Positions 6,817 through 8,679 of a stretch of 8,679 bases of DNA are shown piece by piece. The translations under genes were made by a program, and so were the position numbers. The stretch lies in NCBI GenBank assembly GCA_016302545.1, contig JAEDNK010000064.1, forward strand, positions 1 through 8,679, written 5' to 3'. Below the pieces are notes generated by a model. That model made no database searches and was not told the DNA's origin. It worked only from the letters and a program-made list of their open reading frames with translations. Positions within the stretch are counted from its first letter, which is position 1. Each line of letters opens with the position of its first letter. This DNA comes from Bacillota bacterium. GTDB taxonomy: Bacteria > Bacillota > Clostridia > Peptostreptococcales > Anaerovoracaceae.

Positions 6817-6850
6817 ATAAACAAAAACCTCTTGTTAAATTTTTGTTTAT
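6817..6850 (-). promoter_or_regulatory. Perfect inverted repeat in the transporter leader: possible operator or 5' hairpin
   Basis: The arms 6817-6827 and 6840-6850 are an exact 11-base inverted repeat (ATAAACAAAAA / TTTTTGTTTAT) around a 12-base loop. It begins at about the expected transcription start, since the -10 box ends at 6857. The arms hold one G-C pair, so a stable RNA hairpin is doubtful and a protein-binding dyad is at least as likely. No known regulator's consensus is recognised. The stretch 6787-6918 contains this element, the promoter and nothing else that I can see. Confidence 0.5.
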
Positions 6851-6856
6851 AATTCT

Positions 6857-6884
6857 ATGATAATCTTTTTTGGGATAATGTCAA
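6857..6884 (-). promoter_or_regulatory. Sigma-A-type promoter of the transporter gene
   Basis: On the minus strand a perfect -35 TTGACA (6879-6884), a 16-base spacer and a -10 TATCAT (6857-6862, five of six to consensus) lie in an AT-rich stretch, about 70 bases before the start codon. It sits just downstream of the Mur ligase stop and would give the transporter its own expression. Confidence 0.7.
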
Positions 6885-6918
6885 GTTTTTATCAAAGAAA
6901 AACATTGACTAAAATAGT

Positions 6919-8679
6919 TCATTTTTTGTATTCCAACACTGAAAGAGGGCTGTTTTCCAATATTTTCTCTCCAACTTGGAAAATAGTTTCAGGGAGAATC
7001 ACTTTTTCAAGGCGCGGGCAGTCTGCAAAAGCTTCGTCGCCTACGGAAAGCAGGCTGGCCGGTGCGACAAACTCGGTCAGCCCGGAGCCTTTGAACGCTC
7101 CGTCCCGTATTCTGATAATGCCTTCCGGCAGAGTGACCGTCTTTACATATTCCATGCCTCGGAAAGCCGTTTTGCCGATCTTTTCCACGGGGAGCATGAT
7201 AGCCTCGGTGTTTTCTCTAAGTGGGAAAGGCACGGCTTCTATATATGCAGGAACCTGTGGGTTTTCGTCCGTCCCCAGATATCTCTTTACCGAAGCGGAG
7301 GTATCAAACACATAAAACTCAAAGTCTCCTATTGTCTTCAGATAGAACATCTTGTGACCTATCTGAGTGCTTTCGTTAATATCCGTTCCGAAGAGTCTGT
7401 CCATGGTGGCGCCTATATTTATGCCGTGGGAGGCTTTAAAGAGGATGATGTCATCGGGTGTAGCTTCCTTTTTTATTTCAGCCTCCAGCAGACTCCGGTC
7501 ACTGAAAAATCGGGTGTCCTTTCCGGCGGCTTTCGCCTCTTCACAGGCAAAGGCCATATCCTTTCCGAAACCTAAAAGCAGGTCCACATGGTGTTTAGCC
7601 ACTGTGCGACCGATTTCCCTGTGAGTTTCCTCGGAAATATCACCCAGCTCCAGCACATCACCGAGCACTGCGATTTTCCTTCCGCCTTCTGCCGGAATCT
7701 CCATTTCATCCATTGCGCTCAGAGTGTTATCTACTGCAATTAAAGAGGAGTTGTAGCAGTCTGCGAAGATGTGGTACGGCCCCATTTCTATGAGGTTCTG
7801 GCGCATGCCGGAAGGGTGGTAGTCGGCTATGCCCCGCACGATTTCCTCGTCTTTTATTTTAAGAGCTCTGCCGATGGCAAAGGCGGCCACAGCATTGAGA
7901 ATGTTGTGCTCTCCCAGAACATTTACACGTGCAGGTGTTTTGGAAATTTCACCTTTGCTGTTTTTACTGATGATGTTGAAATCGTAGCCTATGCCTGATT
8001 TTTTGATGGCTGCTGCGAAATAATCGGCTCCCTCGGATCTGAGGCTATAGGTTACGGTACGCTGTTTGAACGGGTAGCTCATCAGCGCTTCATCGTCGTA
8101 GTTGATAAGTGCGATTCCATCCGGCTTACCGAAATCTGAAAGGGAAAGCTTGTCCTTTATCAGCGCTTCCCGGCTGCCGTAGCTTTCGATATGTGAATGA
8201 CCTATATTGGTGTAAAGGGCCATATCGGCCTCCAGCTGTCGTGCAGAGATTTCAACGCTCTTAGGGCTGTTTGCTCCCACCTCCTGCAGATAGACATTGT
8301 GAAAGCGTTTCATATTCTGAATGTTTCTCGTTACGGAGAACATTGAATTGTTATTTCCTTTGGATACGAGGGGTTGCCTGTAGTGTGCACGGAGAACTGA
8401 CTCAACCATTTCCTTGGTGGATGTCTTGCCTACAGAGCCTGTAACAGTTATAACTTTTGCCTTATGGATATTTCTTATATAGTTGGAGGCCTTTATATAG
8501 GCAGTGCAGATAGGGTTTTCTTCCGCACCGTTGTCTTCAATCAAAAGTGAACGAGGATAGTCGCATGGTGTGTCGGTAATGATGAGCAGACACTTTTTTT
8601 CTGCCGCCACCGCTAATGCATCCATGTTGTATTTTTTACTCTGAGGACCGCCCCAATACATAAATATTGATGATTCGGT
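6919..8679 (-). CDS. MurF-like Mur ligase fused to C-terminal BspA-type leucine-rich repeats (5' end missing)
   Basis: Open to the right edge: the frame continues past the Met at 8661, which has no ribosome binding site, so the true start is outside. Numbers here count from that Met. A MurF core is clear: ATP loop TGSVGKTST (74-82), GNNNS (102-106), TNIGHSHIESYG (151-162) then a Lys-rich helix, LGEHNILNAVAAFAIG (249-264), GMRQ (285-288), DCYNSS (301-306), AVLGDVLELGDISEETH (331-347) and LFKASHG (407-413). MurF joins D-Ala-D-Ala to UDP-MurNAc-tripeptide in the cytosol using ATP. Some positions differ from usual MurF (GNNNS for GN-x-NN, CYNSS for SYNANP, KASH for KGSR), so it may be a paralogue with another substrate. 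Residues about 430-494 form an unrecognised linking domain and 495-580 are leucine-rich repeats. Ordinary MurF stops near residue 425 here. No terminator follows, so read-through into the transporter is possible. Confidence 0.85.
   Translation of the reverse strand, partial: TESSIFMYWGGPQSKKYNMDALAVAAEKKCLLIITDTPCDYPRSLLIEDNGAEENPICTAYIKASNYIRNIHKAKVITVTGSVGKTSTKEMVESVLRAHYRQPLVSKGNNNSMFSVTRNIQNMKRFHNVYLQEVGANSPKSVEISARQLEADMALYTNIGHSHIESYGSREALIKDKLSLSDFGKPDGIALINYDDEALMSYPFKQRTVTYSLRSEGADYFAAAIKKSGIGYDFNIISKNSKGEISKTPARVNVLGEHNILNAVAAFAIGRALKIKDEEIVRGIADYHPSGMRQNLIEMGPYHIFADCYNSSLIAVDNTLSAMDEMEIPAEGGRKIAVLGDVLELGDISEETHREIGRTVAKHHVDLLLGFGKDMAFACEEAKAAGKDTRFFSDRSLLEAEIKKEATPDDIILFKASHGINIGATMDRLFGTDINESTQIGHKMFYLKTIGDFEFYVFDTSASVKRYLGTDENPQVPAYIEAVPFPLRENTEAIMLPVEKIGKTAFRGMEYVKTVTLPEGIIRIRDGAFKGSGLTEFVAPASLLSVGDEAFADCPRLEKVILPETIFQVGEKILENSPLSVLEYKK
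6922..7179 (-). repeat. Three and a half BspA-type (LRR_5) leucine-rich repeats
   Basis: Residues 495-580 of the Mur ligase (counted from the Met at 8661) divide into units of 23, 22, 23 and 18 residues. They start at Ile495, Ile518, Val540 and Val563 and follow a pattern of I-G-x-x-AF-x-x-x-x-x-L-x-x-V-x-LP-x-x-(I/L). Shared marks are AF at 499, 522 and 544, and LP at 511 and 556 (AP at 533). The last unit has IL in place of AF and is truncated. This is the LRR_5 class usually found in surface proteins. Confidence 0.8.

Noticed and set aside
6817..6850. The inverted repeat as a terminator for the Mur ligase gene
   Set aside because: It lies downstream of the transporter's promoter on the same strand and its stem is nearly all A-T, so it is a poor terminator.
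6976..7575. A 199-codon open frame on the plus strand
   Set aside because: It is antisense to the Mur ligase/leucine-rich repeat gene, whose protein motifs are convincing; the plus-strand frame has no recognisable motif.
1..8679. Mobile element, CRISPR, tRNA or riboswitch content
   Set aside because: No transposase, integrase, spaced direct repeats, cloverleaf or recognised riboswitch core could be found. The largest non-coding gap is about 130 bases and is explained by promoter and leader.

Overview
The window looks like chromosomal DNA of an anaerobic Gram-positive Firmicute, most likely a gut-type Clostridia. The evidence is strong AGGAGG-like ribosome binding sites before almost every gene, three short lipobox lipoproteins, an SPFH/DUF4428 zinc-ribbon pair of the kind common in Clostridia, an AtoE-type short-chain fatty acid transporter, and moderate GC with AT-rich control regions. 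A family-level assignment would be a guess. There is no sign of phage, insertion sequences, CRISPR, tRNA or rRNA.

Left part (1-5366, + strand): a tight run of six genes with gaps of only 13-33 bases and no visible internal promoter or terminator. In order: the C-terminal tail of a protein with two tandem zinc ribbons (probably an SPFH-domain protein), a right-handed beta-helix lipoprotein, a DUF4428 zinc-ribbon protein with a long Gly/Pro/Gln/Arg-rich linker, a lipoprotein with eight Gly after the lipid-attached Cys, a 5'-nucleotidase-family metallophosphoesterase without a signal peptide, and a lipoprotein of unknown function. The run ends at a strong hairpin terminator (5385-5416), which also serves the opposing gene. 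The gene mix suggests, by inference only, a membrane- or envelope-associated module: a cytosolic scaffold with zinc-ribbon partners plus three surface-anchored lipoproteins.

Right part (5437-8679, - strand): an AtoE-family transporter, with its own promoter and a perfect inverted repeat in the 5' leader, lies downstream of a MurF-like Mur ligase that runs off the right edge. The ligase carries an extra C-terminal domain of about 150 residues ending in BspA-type leucine-rich repeats. This fusion is the most unusual thing in the window.

Several starts were set by ribosome binding site spacing rather than by the longest reading frame: 231, 2156, 2934 and, on the minus strand, 6786.
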